Part shown: positions 34,493-43,321 of the stretch, piece after piece
Layout of the letters: each line of letters opens with the position of its first letter
Position numbering within the stretch: position 1 is the stretch's first letter
Position numbers and translations under genes: made by a program
Source of the DNA: TH-plancto1 sp043777375
Lineage (GTDB): Bacteria; Planctomycetota; Planctomycetia; Planctomycetales; Planctomycetaceae
Direction: 5' to 3'
DNA: 64,000 nucleotides
Assembly (NCBI GenBank): GCA_043777375.1
Contig: JAYWHX010000195.1
Coordinates: forward strand, 1-64,000
Notes under the pieces: model-generated
What the model was told of the DNA's origin: nothing
Databases searched by the model: none
The model's input: the letters and a program-made list of their open reading frames with translations, nothing else

Positions 34493-35767
34493 ATGAGCTC
34501 ACAACTCCCTCTCAACCGCCGAACTTTCCTGGCCACGACCGCGGCCTCAGCTGCGCTCGGGGTGCTACTCAACTCGCTCCCTACTGCCGAGGGAGCGGAC
34601 GCCTCGCCGCAGATCGGAGAAACCGATCACTTCTGGTATCGCCTGGCCCCCGATGGCCCCACAATCGATTCGCAGAGAGACCACAAAGCATTCGGCTTCG
34701 CCAAGGGGCAAGTCCTGCTCTCCGAAGACAACGCGCAGACCTGGCCTCACAGCGCCAATTTTCCAGATGCGGAGAACATCACCTTTAGCTGCATCTTGAA
34801 GAATGGGAACATTGTCTTTGCGGCTCGCGAGAAGTTGTTCCTGAGTCGAGATCATCTGAAAACGATCGAACCAATCGTCGTGAAGAATCAAGATGGAACC
34901 GATTACCTGCCACATACTCCGCACTCACCAGACCAGCCGGGCTGGTACTTCAACCCACTCGACGGGGTTCACACCTGGGACATTGATGGCCTGGAAATGC
35001 TGGTCTGGGGCAACTACTGCAATGTGATCGGCGGGCCGGTCCCGGTCAACATTTACTACTCGACGGACAGTGGGCAGACTGTGAAGATCGCGTACGCCTT
35101 TGGAAAGAACCCCGACTTCCAGGAGAATGAAACCCCTCCCGCCGCGTATCTGGGCAATCCCCAAAATCCGATCACTTGTAGGCACATTCACGCCGTGGCT
35201 TACAACCCAGCTGAGCGGGCGTTCTACGCCTGCACTGGCGATCTCGATCGCGGGCACGGGCTGGAATGCCACTGGATGCGCGGGACTTTCAACTCCAAAG
35301 CGGACAAATGGGATTGGCAAATCCTAGTCTCAGTCGATGCCAACTCGCGTTACAAGTCGGGCGGCATCCACTGTGTCGATGGACTGATCTATTGGGCTGC
35401 GGATGCGAATGGTCCCAAGCAGCCGGATGAGAAGTATGACCGAGGCATCTTTCGATGTGCCCCCGAGGATCTCGATGATTCCGCCAAGCACACACTGCTG
35501 TTCAATCCCGAATACGAAGTCGCCACGATGATCATCGAGGATGGCGTGATCCTGGTCGGGGCGAGCGACGTGTCATCGTCGTACGCCACAGGAATCGCCA
35601 TCTCCCCCGACCTCGGCAAGACCTGGACACAGTACGACCTCAAAGAGTTGGGGCCACGATCTGCGTTCCGCTTTCACCCCAAGAACAGCGACGGCTGGTT
35701 CCGCGTCGATCTGCGGAAGAACTGGATTGACCGGGCGGAAGTCCTGTTCATCAAACCGAAGTCATAA
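34493..35767 (+). CDS. Tat-exported sialidase-like beta-propeller protein (BNR/Asp-box repeats)
   Basis: A 424-aa protein with a twin-arginine signal (LNRRTFLATTAASAALGVLL). At least three Asp-box repeats SxDxGxTW or close are visible: LSEDNAQTWPHSANF (about 82), YSTDSGQTVKIAY (about 186) and SPDLGKTWTQYDL (about 371). The remainder is rich in short beta-strand patterns, as in six-bladed propellers of the sialidase superfamily. The catalytic Arg triad cannot be identified with confidence, so sugar hydrolysis is not claimed. Export through Tat suggests a folded or cofactor-bearing periplasmic protein. Planctomycetes encode many such proteins for polysaccharide breakdown. Confidence 0.7.
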   Translation: MSSQLPLNRRTFLATTAASAALGVLLNSLPTAEGADASPQIGETDHFWYRLAPDGPTIDSQRDHKAFGFAKGQVLLSEDNAQTWPHSANFPDAENITFSCILKNGNIVFAAREKLFLSRDHLKTIEPIVVKNQDGTDYLPHTPHSPDQPGWYFNPLDGVHTWDIDGLEMLVWGNYCNVIGGPVPVNIYYSTDSGQTVKIAYAFGKNPDFQENETPPAAYLGNPQNPITCRHIHAVAYNPAERAFYACTGDLDRGHGLECHWMRGTFNSKADKWDWQILVSVDANSRYKSGGIHCVDGLIYWAADANGPKQPDEKYDRGIFRCAPEDLDDSAKHTLLFNPEYEVATMIIEDGVILVGASDVSSSYATGIAISPDLGKTWTQYDLKELGPRSAFRFHPKNSDGWFRVDLRKNWIDRAEVLFIKPKS

Positions 35768-35842
35768 TGCTTGCTGCCTCGCTGGGACCCGCTTTGACCG
35801 GCACAGTGAATCTCCTCGACCTCAATACGACAGGCTGGAAAC

Positions 35843-37093
35843 CTATCCCAAGGGGAGGATGATCCCGAAGTGGAATTGAACTTCACCCGATCCTCCTCCA
35901 CCGCTGGAGGACTTCATCGCGAAGATCAGCGCCACGGCAGCGGCAATCGCCAGAACCAGCAGCGTGATTTTGGCCCAGCTGTAGGGGCGTTCGCCTTGGA
36001 CCTCGCCGGTGGCGGCGTTGACGAAGACGCGAAAGGTTTTGTCGTGGTAGCGGTAGGCCAGCATCCAGACCGGCAGTAGCAGGTGCTTGAACGTGATGGC
36101 ATCGTGGCGGGTCTTGATCGAGCTGACCGACTGGCGGTCGCCACCGATTCGCCGACGAACGTCGCTATCGAGTTCGGACTTGATGTACTCTCGAGCCTCG
36201 TCGAAACCGACCTCCAACGCCACGTCATAGGTCCGAGCGAACAGCCCGGCCAGCAGTTGTTGTGTGAACGGGGTCAGCCGCTCCATCGGCCAGGGTTCGA
36301 GTTCGTCAATCAATGCGGTGGGGAGGCCGTCTGACGCGCAGACGAGGACATCGTCGAAGAACCGCTGAAACTTTCCCGAGGCCGGATACCAATTGGTGCG
36401 AGTCTCGGTGCGACGGTTCTTGCCAGACCCGACGGTCACGGTGTAGTCCTCGCCGCGCTGGCCGACATAAGAGCTGAAAGTGAGCGAGTCGTACGTCCAG
36501 AATGGCAGGTAAAACCCGTCGAATTTCCCGTTGATGCCGCGTCGTCGGAACTCGTTGGGGGCGAACCAGCGGGAGTTGATCCACTCTTTGAGGACCAGCT
36601 GAGCGCGTTCTTTTTCGATCAGGAACGGCATGACGCCATCGACCGGAATCCGGTGCGTCGCAGTGTGAATACTCTCGCGCTGAATCGGGGCATCGCACCA
36701 CGGGCAGCTAGTGCTGGTGAGTGTTCCAGCGAACATCACGGTGCCTCCGCAGGACTCGCAATGAAGTTCCTGATTCCCAGTTTCGTCGGTGCGTCCGTGC
36801 TCGTGCTGTTGCTCGATGCGGGCGATTGTGGCGTGGAAGTCCTGTTCGACGACCTGCACGTCATCGCGGAGTTCGATCTCTTTCTGAAATCCGCAGTAGG
36901 GGCATTTCAGCTTCTGCTGTCCGATATGGAATTCGAGGTCAGCGCCGCACGATTCGCAGGGAAACACGCGGGCCTGGCCGTCATCGGTCGTGCGACCTGC
37001 GCGGTCTCGTTCGCCTTGCAACGGGGAATCGACCGGCGGGCGGGGAGCCTGCTCGGGGGTCGATTCTTTCGGGTCAGGCTCATCTCGCCGCAT
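35843..37093 (-). CDS. membrane protein with two N-terminal zinc ribbons
   Basis: A 416-aa protein from the ATG at 37093, preferred because the upstream in-frame sequence overlaps the GAACGGAAT repeat. Two zinc ribbons are seen: CESCGADLEFHIGQQ then CPYC (about 30-55), and CESCGGTVMF then CPWC (about 105-125). A large mixed alpha/beta region follows (about 130-360, KFDGFYLPFWTYDSLTFSSY and VCASDGLPTALIDELEPW). Near the C-terminus is one membrane helix (WAKITLLVLAIAAAVALIFA) followed by a Gly/Ser-rich tail. Homologues are commonly annotated as TFIIB-type zinc-ribbon proteins or, wrongly, as PriA-like. No helicase motifs are present. Function unknown. Confidence 0.65.
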   Translation of the reverse strand: MRRDEPDPKESTPEQAPRPPVDSPLQGERDRAGRTTDDGQARVFPCESCGADLEFHIGQQKLKCPYCGFQKEIELRDDVQVVEQDFHATIARIEQQHEHGRTDETGNQELHCESCGGTVMFAGTLTSTSCPWCDAPIQRESIHTATHRIPVDGVMPFLIEKERAQLVLKEWINSRWFAPNEFRRRGINGKFDGFYLPFWTYDSLTFSSYVGQRGEDYTVTVGSGKNRRTETRTNWYPASGKFQRFFDDVLVCASDGLPTALIDELEPWPMERLTPFTQQLLAGLFARTYDVALEVGFDEAREYIKSELDSDVRRRIGGDRQSVSSIKTRHDAITFKHLLLPVWMLAYRYHDKTFRVFVNAATGEVQGERPYSWAKITLLVLAIAAAVALIFAMKSSSGGGGSGEVQFHFGIILPLG

Positions 37094-37116
37094 GCCGCGT
37101 CCTGAACTAAATGGGA

Positions 37117-37168
37117 GAACGGAATTCATTCCGCTCTTCGGTCTGGGGGAACGGAATGAATTCCGTTC
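37117..37168. repeat. pair of GAACGGAATTCATTCCG/GAACGGAATGAATTCCGTTC palindromes
   Basis: Two 20-bp palindromes at 37117-37136 and 37149-37168, 12 bp apart, upstream of the zinc-ribbon gene. They form a separate family from the CAGAATTC palindromes though both have a GAATTC-like core. Confidence 0.65.
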
Positions 37169-37267
37169 TACGAAGACTGGCGGCCCTCGAACTTGGGGGT
37201 CCGGGGGCCGCCAGATCGTCAATTCATCGAAGCTCGATCTCCGATACGAAATCGGAGGCCGCGCGGA

Positions 37268-39793
37268 TCAAAAATCTCCGTTGATCGCTTCATCGCCCTG
37301 AATCGTGGAGAGAGACTCCATGAGGGTCGGATCGATGTTCTCAGAGATAAACCGCACCGAGCCATCACTAAATCCCATGTGGACGCCGCCAATCGCGTAG
37401 CGTCCAATGCCATCCGGCCCCTTGATATATGGCTGCTGGGTGAAGGCCCGGATTGTGGCCGGTCCCCCTTGTCCCCAGGGGCCAGTCTCCCCGTCGGATT
37501 CGGCGATCATGACGGTGTTCGATGTCCCGTCCGTGATGTCCTGGAACCGTGTGCTACGGTTGTACCCGAACACGCCCGCGACCTTGCTGGGCAGTTCAGC
37601 GGTCGGGCCTTCCTCGGTGATCCCGGCGATGCCCACATAGTGGGTCGTGCCGCCGCTCGGAGGAACACTGGGATTCAGGTAGGTTGCGATCGAAATCCCC
37701 AGCAACGGCGAATTGGTCTCAGAAGCGAACCCCTCCTGCATGTTGATCTGGTTGTAGAGCTGAGCCTGTTCCAGATAGGGCAGGATGCTGACCATCCAGC
37801 TCAGGCGTTCTTCCACCTCCAAATCATCGTTCTCGACGGTCCCGGCCGGAAAGTGATTGTAGGTATCCGCGTAGTTGTGCATCGCCAATGCGATCTGCTT
37901 CATGTTGTTCTTGGACTGCGACCGGCGAGCTGCTTCGCGAGCCTGCTGCACGGCAGGCAGCAGAAGTGCGATCAACACCGCTGGCACCGCCACACTGGCT
38001 GATCCGCCGTCCCCACCCGGAATAGGCAGGCCGGGAATCGACGAAGTCGTGCGCGTCGTCAGACCGTTTTCATCCACGACGGAGTAGGAGACATTCGGAT
38101 ACAGCCACTTGGTGACCAATTCCGCTGGGGGCAGATCACTCGCCTGGAAGATCACTGGTGGTGGCCGGGGCGGCCCCCCGGATTGAGAGTTCATCGCCTC
38201 GCCGATTGCGATTTGCGCCCCGCCCGCAACGAGTGGAGCAAGTCCCAAAATCATCCGATACGTCGAGCGAGGATCGATGACCGATAACCCGGTGAATGAC
38301 TCGGGAATCGCCGCAGCTGTTTCCGGAGAAAGTGTCGCCACATCCCACGTCGGCAGTTCGCCCTGCACTCGCAGATTGAAAGCCATCACCGGCTGAGGCA
38401 TCAGCGACACGCACAGCCACTTGTCACTCACCGAAATCGTGGGCGACACACCACCCTGGGGAATCTCGACGACGTAAGTTTTCGTGCCGTCCTTCTCAGA
38501 CGAAACGCCCTTGGCATTGCCTTCGGAGACCTGTGGCAACATCTCGACCAACAATCTTTCCAGAGCGGCGTTGAGCTTCTCTGCATCTTGCACTTCCATG
38601 AGCAGCACGGGAGCCACCCACAAGGCTGCTTGAGCTTCATCGTTATAAACACAGCTGACGTTCCCCAGCCCAGTCAGCAGATCATCAATCACATCCAGAC
38701 CCAAATGATCTTTCGCCATCGAGCGAGCGCCCTCGACGTTCGCGGTATTGGGTGACAGCAACGCTTCCAAGTCGACAGCTGTCTCGTACAAAGTCTGCAC
38801 GGTTTTCGCACTATCAAAGCTATAGGCCATGAAGGAGTTGAGTTGTCCTGGCAGCGGGGGCAGATCGGCGAGCGACATGGCTTCCTGATCCAGCAGCGAT
38901 AGCAGCCCGCGACGCTCGCCGGGGGCATCGATCGAGGTCAACGAGGTCAGCGAGCGATCCTTGATTCCGGCCTGCACACCGATCGAATTCAGGTTGTCGA
39001 GTCCGGCCACAACCAGCAGTTCCTGCACCGAAGTCGGTTTGTCGTTGTCATCCGTTGGGACTGGCATGCCGCCGAAGATGGCCCGTACTGGGACCAGGTC
39101 CATCCATCCAAACGAAGTCAATTCGCTCTCAGTCGACTGGCTGTATTTGGCCCACAAGGCATTCGTGGTGACATTGGCAGCTGTCCCATCAGCCACAGCG
39201 ATTGACTGCTCAATGGCATTAATTCCGATGGCCACGACCAAGTGTTTGCCTTCAGCCCACCAACCGACTTCGACGCCCGGAGAGTCCGGGATATCCATCC
39301 GCACCACGTTCCGCTTAGCGATCGTCTTCTTCTCGGGCTTGACCTGGCCGTTGGTTCCCAGCTGGATCAGGCTCGACAGCATCTTGTCGAGCGACGCCCC
39401 TTCGTGCAGAACGACCACGCCCCACGGCTGGGGACCGCGTTCCCCCATCCCAGGAGAGACTGCGACTGAGAGACCCTTTTCAGTGATCAGCTTGACCGCA
39501 TCCAGGTACGGCTTCACGGGGACTGGACCCGCCATCGCCTTCGCCCGGTTGAATGTCTTCTCAAAGAACGAAATCAGACCGCTCTTGTACAACGCATCGT
39601 AGGCCGCTGTCTTTTGGAAGGCTTCCGCATGGAGGAGCGAACCGTCGACTCGCATGAGCAGCACGCAGTCTTCTGGCAAGAGAGACTCGGTCGCGACCGC
39701 TTTTCGCGCGTTCCCCTGACCATATCCCAAACCAATTCCAAGCCCGACCAGGGCCAGTAGTCCGAGCAGTATTGATAGACGACGTGTCCGCAT
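37268..39793 (-). CDS. large exported DUF1559 protein with a long N-terminal domain
   Basis: An 841-aa protein from the ATG at 39793, with AAGGAG six bases upstream. It begins with a signal/anchor (LSILLGLLALVGLGIGLGYG). The first 580 residues are a mixed alpha/beta region of unknown fold with two internally similar halves possible. From about 585 comes a second hydrophobic helix, VAVPAVLIALLLPAVQQARE, followed by DUF1559 (AARRSQSKNNMKQIALAMHN, then a C-terminal H-x9-DG-like GGVHMGFSDGSVRF). In ordinary DUF1559 proteins that helix is the N-terminal prepilin segment, so here a pseudopilin-like module is carried inside a longer chain. The family is abundant in planctomycetes and of unknown function. 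Confidence 0.8.
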   Translation of the reverse strand: MRTRRLSILLGLLALVGLGIGLGYGQGNARKAVATESLLPEDCVLLMRVDGSLLHAEAFQKTAAYDALYKSGLISFFEKTFNRAKAMAGPVPVKPYLDAVKLITEKGLSVAVSPGMGERGPQPWGVVVLHEGASLDKMLSSLIQLGTNGQVKPEKKTIAKRNVVRMDIPDSPGVEVGWWAEGKHLVVAIGINAIEQSIAVADGTAANVTTNALWAKYSQSTESELTSFGWMDLVPVRAIFGGMPVPTDDNDKPTSVQELLVVAGLDNLNSIGVQAGIKDRSLTSLTSIDAPGERRGLLSLLDQEAMSLADLPPLPGQLNSFMAYSFDSAKTVQTLYETAVDLEALLSPNTANVEGARSMAKDHLGLDVIDDLLTGLGNVSCVYNDEAQAALWVAPVLLMEVQDAEKLNAALERLLVEMLPQVSEGNAKGVSSEKDGTKTYVVEIPQGGVSPTISVSDKWLCVSLMPQPVMAFNLRVQGELPTWDVATLSPETAAAIPESFTGLSVIDPRSTYRMILGLAPLVAGGAQIAIGEAMNSQSGGPPRPPPVIFQASDLPPAELVTKWLYPNVSYSVVDENGLTTRTTSSIPGLPIPGGDGGSASVAVPAVLIALLLPAVQQAREAARRSQSKNNMKQIALAMHNYADTYNHFPAGTVENDDLEVEERLSWMVSILPYLEQAQLYNQINMQEGFASETNSPLLGISIATYLNPSVPPSGGTTHYVGIAGITEEGPTAELPSKVAGVFGYNRSTRFQDITDGTSNTVMIAESDGETGPWGQGGPATIRAFTQQPYIKGPDGIGRYAIGGVHMGFSDGSVRFISENIDPTLMESLSTIQGDEAINGDF

Positions 39794-39985
39794 TTGAATC
39801 TCCTTGAGTGAAGTCGGATGAGCCATGCGAACCAGCCCAGGCTCGCTTCCCTCCGAGACAGTGTGGGAGATTACGTCGATGGAGGCCGAATTCGCAACTG
39901 CATGGACGGGCGAGAGCTGCGTTTCAACGCCTTACACCGATCCGGAGGGCTCGGTCGTGTGAGGCAGGCGGGCCTCAGACGGACG

Positions 39986-40007
39986 GCAGAACTTTGACGA
40001 ATTCTGC
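39986..40007. repeat. degenerate GCAGAATTC palindrome
   Basis: GCAGAACTTTGACGAATTCT followed by GC, a degenerate copy of the palindrome family with its left half mutated. Confidence 0.55.
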
Positions 40008-40032
40008 GACGGGATTTGACCCAAAATACAAA

Positions 40033-40063
40033 CAGGGCGGACCGGATCCCCCGGCCCGCCCTG
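40033..40063 (-). terminator. GC-rich hairpin after the acidic secreted protein gene
   Basis: The arms CAGGGCGGACCGG and CCGGCCCGCCCTG pair with one bulge around ATCCC. It lies 32 bp past the stop of the minus-strand gene at 40095. On the minus strand the hairpin is followed by TTTGTATTTTGG, a modest T-rich tail consistent with a rho-independent terminator. Confidence 0.7.
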
Positions 40064-40094
40064 CAATGGCGTTACGTATTATTCGCGACGAGGA

Positions 40095-41270
40095 CTACTT
40101 CGTCCGGGTCGGGATCTTGGTCACTTTGCCGGACTTGGCCCGCAGCTCTTTTTCGAGCTTGTCGGCCTTGGCCAGAGCCTTCTGGTCGCCGGTTCGCAGT
40201 GCGGTATCCCGCATGCGATCGACTTCCGCCAGCTTGGACGACAGAGCCAAATCGGCTGTCCCGCTGGCCATCGTGACTTCGGACTTTGGCTTGCGGAACT
40301 TAGCCATCAGCTTGCCCAAACCGGCACGCGGCTTGGCCGACTCTTCGTCACTTCGCAGACCACGCACGGCACCCCGCTGCTCATCGTTCAGCATTTGAGC
40401 GTTCGGTGCATCGGAGTCATCGGTTGAAACCACTGCGGAAGCGGAAGCTGCGAGAGCTTCCGCGCCGCGGTCGGTGATCCCGCCACGGAAGTTCGGCTGG
40501 ATTTCTCCATGCGAGCGAATCGGTGCGTCATCCAATGAGGTGGCCTCGACTTCGCCGCCGCCATCGACGTTGCCGAAGGTCTGGAAGACCACAGGCTCGC
40601 CGTTGTCATCGACTGGTTCAACACCACTACTGACGATCCACAATTGGTGCCCATTCTCATCAACACCACCGACGGGGCAATCGACTGGTCCATCGACTGT
40701 GATGAAGTGTGAGAATTCACAGTCCTCTGGCTTGACTTCGGTCGTACCAGGCTCGCCGTTGTCATCGACAGCAACGCCGCTCTGCGAGGCCAGATCGAAG
40801 AGTTCTGCTTCGGTCAGAGTGGTCTCAACGTCACCTTCTACTCCGACTGCCGGACCCCGATTGATGACGATTTGGTCATCGTCAATCGGTGCGCCGAATG
40901 TCCAGCACACGGCAATTGGCTCACCGTTTTCATCGATCGGCGGGCCGACGAGAACTGCCTCGTCGATTCCGGGACAAACTTCCGGCTTCAACTCGACATC
41001 GACTTCCACTTCGACTTCCAGAGTCCGGAGACCAACGAAGACATCTTGGCGAACGTCCACAGCTTCAACTTCGATGCTTTCCACGACGATCGGGTCGATG
41101 ACCGCTTCGTCGACCGGCGGCGATTCACCACCCGGCAGCGTTTCCGCTCCCGAAATTTCGACCTCAACGACGGGGACTTCAACTTCCACTGCGGGAGCTG
41201 CACCGTCCATGGCGTACGCCATCGGGATGAACAGACTCGTGACCACAGCACTGAGCACATACTTCTTCAT
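40095..41270 (-). CDS. acidic secreted protein with DxNGEP repeats, unknown function
   Basis: A 391-aa exported protein (signal KKYVLSAVVTSLFIPMAYA); GGAG lies 8 bases before the ATG. The mature N-terminal half is very acidic and Val-rich (VEVEVPVVEVEISG, LEVEVEVDVELKP). At least four copies of a D-x-NG-E/H motif recur at about 30-60-residue spacing: PIDENGEPIAV, AVDDNGEPGT, GVDENGHQLWI and PVDDNGEPVVF. Each resembles a DxDxNG calcium-loop-like sequence but lacks the full EF-hand or dockerin pattern. Cys residues occur near three of them (VCPG, AVCW, DCEF and DCPV). The C-terminal third (about 270-391) is basic and helical. I recognise no family. Confidence 0.65.
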   Translation of the reverse strand: MKKYVLSAVVTSLFIPMAYAMDGAAPAVEVEVPVVEVEISGAETLPGGESPPVDEAVIDPIVVESIEVEAVDVRQDVFVGLRTLEVEVEVDVELKPEVCPGIDEAVLVGPPIDENGEPIAVCWTFGAPIDDDQIVINRGPAVGVEGDVETTLTEAELFDLASQSGVAVDDNGEPGTTEVKPEDCEFSHFITVDGPVDCPVGGVDENGHQLWIVSSGVEPVDDNGEPVVFQTFGNVDGGGEVEATSLDDAPIRSHGEIQPNFRGGITDRGAEALAASASAVVSTDDSDAPNAQMLNDEQRGAVRGLRSDEESAKPRAGLGKLMAKFRKPKSEVTMASGTADLALSSKLAEVDRMRDTALRTGDQKALAKADKLEKELRAKSGKVTKIPTRTK

Positions 41271-41740
41271 GCGAGACTCCTACCGCGTCATGCGGAGAAT
41301 GGAGACAACCCACAAAACTTGGAGACACGGAATCGCTGATTTTGAGAACTGCTGCCAGCGTCGACAGGGTGTGGCAAGGCAGACGAGGTCGGGACGGTTC
41401 GTCCATCCGAAACGTCAATCGGAGGTGGACCTCTGGGGTTCTGTGCCGACGATCGATTCGCCAGACAGCAGGTTCTCAATCACATTGGCTTCCGCACTGG
41501 AGAAGACGTTACCCCTGCCTCTCTGAATGCGTGAAGAGCGGTCTGCCAATTTTATTTTTCAGGACGCAGCTACTGCCGGAAAACGTGGATATTTGCACGC
41601 AAATGCACCTTCTCTGCCGATTGGCGAGCGGTGATTGAACATTCGAGTCAAGATGTATTGCCTGTATCAGTTGTATCGGCCAAAAGTGCGCTACTGATTC
41701 ACTCTTTTCTCTCCCCTCGCCCGTTTTTCTGGATTCGACG
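41271..41740. other. divergent intergenic region upstream of the acidic protein and beta-barrel genes
   Basis: About 470 bp, noticeably AT-richer around 41545-41700 than its neighbours, as expected of divergent promoters. No repeats, RNA genes or convincing short genes are seen. Confidence 0.4.
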
Positions 41741-43144
41741 ATGGCACTGGCTCCTGCCTTTCGCGGTCTTGGCATCTGGCTAATCGCCCTCTGTATGGCC
41801 TGCAATATCGCCGCATCCGCCCGAGCGATTGCCGATGAGGATGTTACGCCTTCAGAGGCGACCTCTGAAATCGAAACCCAACTCAAGAAGCGAGTCCGTC
41901 GCGAACCGACGGATGCCGCTGCGTGGCGCATGCTCGGTCGATTGAGGTTGCAGCGCGAAGATTGGACCGGAGCGCACACCGCCCTGCAAACCTCGGTGAA
42001 GATTGATGCCTTCAGCGCAGCTGCGTTCTACGATTTCGGAATCGTCTCCCAGGAACTCGGCGAGAAAGAACAAGCTGCCGGAGCGCTTCAGCGGGTCATC
42101 GATCTCGCTCCCGAGAGTGAGTACGCCACAGCGGCGCGAACGGCCCTGGCGGAGCTGACGGCCAGCGGAGTGGTCCCAGTCAGTTATGAGGTTCGCAGCT
42201 TCGATGGCTCGAACGATGCCCCGCTGATTCGCGATCCTCGGGATGAAGAAGAGACGGATAGCTTTTTCAAGACTCTGAAGAAAGACCTCGATCTGCGTAT
42301 CGATTTCGGGACACAGTGGAATGATAACGTCTCGCTGACTCCCTCCAGCCGCGAACTCCTGGCAGGGAATCTGGCGAGTGCCCAGGGGAACACGTCGCTG
42401 TCGGCACGGTACATCGCAATCAGCACGGATCGCTTTCGATTCGGACCGACTTTGGATGTCGACTACACCCTGAATGAGGGGCAGTTCGATCGGCTCAACC
42501 TGCAAAGCTATCGAACCGGTGCATTCGTCGATGCGGTGTTTGAATACGACGACATCAAGATCAAGCCGCGCGTGGCCTACTCGTTCACCCATGACCTGTT
42601 CGGTGGCAACACCTTTGGACGCCGGCACACGGTGGCCACCTCGGTCGGGTTTGTCTGGACACCCACGCAGATCACGACTGCCTATTGGTCGATTGATTCG
42701 AATAACATCATTAACCCTCGCCCTGATCCGGAGATCACTTCCCAGGATGGGGTCTCCAACACGATCGGCCTGTTGCATGATTACGTGCGTCGAGATTCCA
42801 AATTCCGCACCTTCCGCGTCGGGGCTGACCTCTCGCATGTCGATGCCGAAGGCAGCAACTTTCGCTACAACGGTCTATCGCTCTACACGCAATCCGTATT
42901 GGTGATTGTGCCGAAGCTGCACCTGACCACGCGCGCTGGCTGGGCGTACCGCGATTACTATGACTTCACCCAAGTTCCCAGCCGAAACACCAATATCCTG
43001 CGGGGTGGTGCAGAACTTCGCAAGTATTTCGAGGGAGGATTGTCAGCTGCGCTGGTCACTCAGTACGACGCCTTTCTGACGACGAATCGCGACTTCCGCT
43101 CGGAGCGGTTCCTGGCCGGTGGTCAGCTGTCGTGGGAGTATTGA
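41741..43144 (+). CDS. outer-membrane beta-barrel protein with TPR domain
   Basis: A 467-aa protein with a signal peptide (about 1-30, ending NIAASARAIA). Two or three TPR-like repeats follow (about 45-145, DAAAWRMLGRLRLQREDWTG and AAAFYDFGIVSQELGEKEQA). From about 185 to the end the sequence alternates hydrophobic and polar residues with Gly/Asn turns (LDLRIDFGTQWNDNVSL, HTVATSVGFVWTP, LHLTTRAGWAYRDYYDF) and ends in FLAGGQLSWEY, with a terminal aromatic, as in outer-membrane barrels. The layout resembles surface-exposed TPR-barrel proteins such as the Slam/DUF560 and YaiO-like groups. Role unknown; export or anchoring of exoproteins is a possibility. Confidence 0.7.
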   Translation: MALAPAFRGLGIWLIALCMACNIAASARAIADEDVTPSEATSEIETQLKKRVRREPTDAAAWRMLGRLRLQREDWTGAHTALQTSVKIDAFSAAAFYDFGIVSQELGEKEQAAGALQRVIDLAPESEYATAARTALAELTASGVVPVSYEVRSFDGSNDAPLIRDPRDEEETDSFFKTLKKDLDLRIDFGTQWNDNVSLTPSSRELLAGNLASAQGNTSLSARYIAISTDRFRFGPTLDVDYTLNEGQFDRLNLQSYRTGAFVDAVFEYDDIKIKPRVAYSFTHDLFGGNTFGRRHTVATSVGFVWTPTQITTAYWSIDSNNIINPRPDPEITSQDGVSNTIGLLHDYVRRDSKFRTFRVGADLSHVDAEGSNFRYNGLSLYTQSVLVIVPKLHLTTRAGWAYRDYYDFTQVPSRNTNILRGGAELRKYFEGGLSAALVTQYDAFLTTNRDFRSERFLAGGQLSWEY

Positions 43145-43321
43145 GGGTTGAGATTCTCGATCACTTACCCGACGCTGGGGCTCGTCCCCGTGGTTCCCGC
43201 GCTGGTGCGCTACAATCGACTTTTTCGGCGTTTAGCTCACACGAGACATCCTATCCTCAAACAGGCGATCCACCTCAGCGGAATGGACTGCCGATGCCGC
43301 CTGTGGTCCAATAACCGAACC

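Larger units (their letters stand above)
39794..40094. other. intergenic region between the DUF1559 gene and the acidic protein gene
   Basis: About 300 bp on the minus strand. It contains the 39986-40007 palindrome and the 40033-40063 terminator for the upstream acidic-protein gene, plus the ribosome site of the DUF1559 gene. There is no other feature. Confidence 0.5.

Noticed and set aside
35843..37093. Primosomal protein N' (PriA-like) call for the zinc-ribbon protein
   Set aside because: There are no Walker A, DEAH or other helicase motifs; only the Cys pairs resemble PriA.
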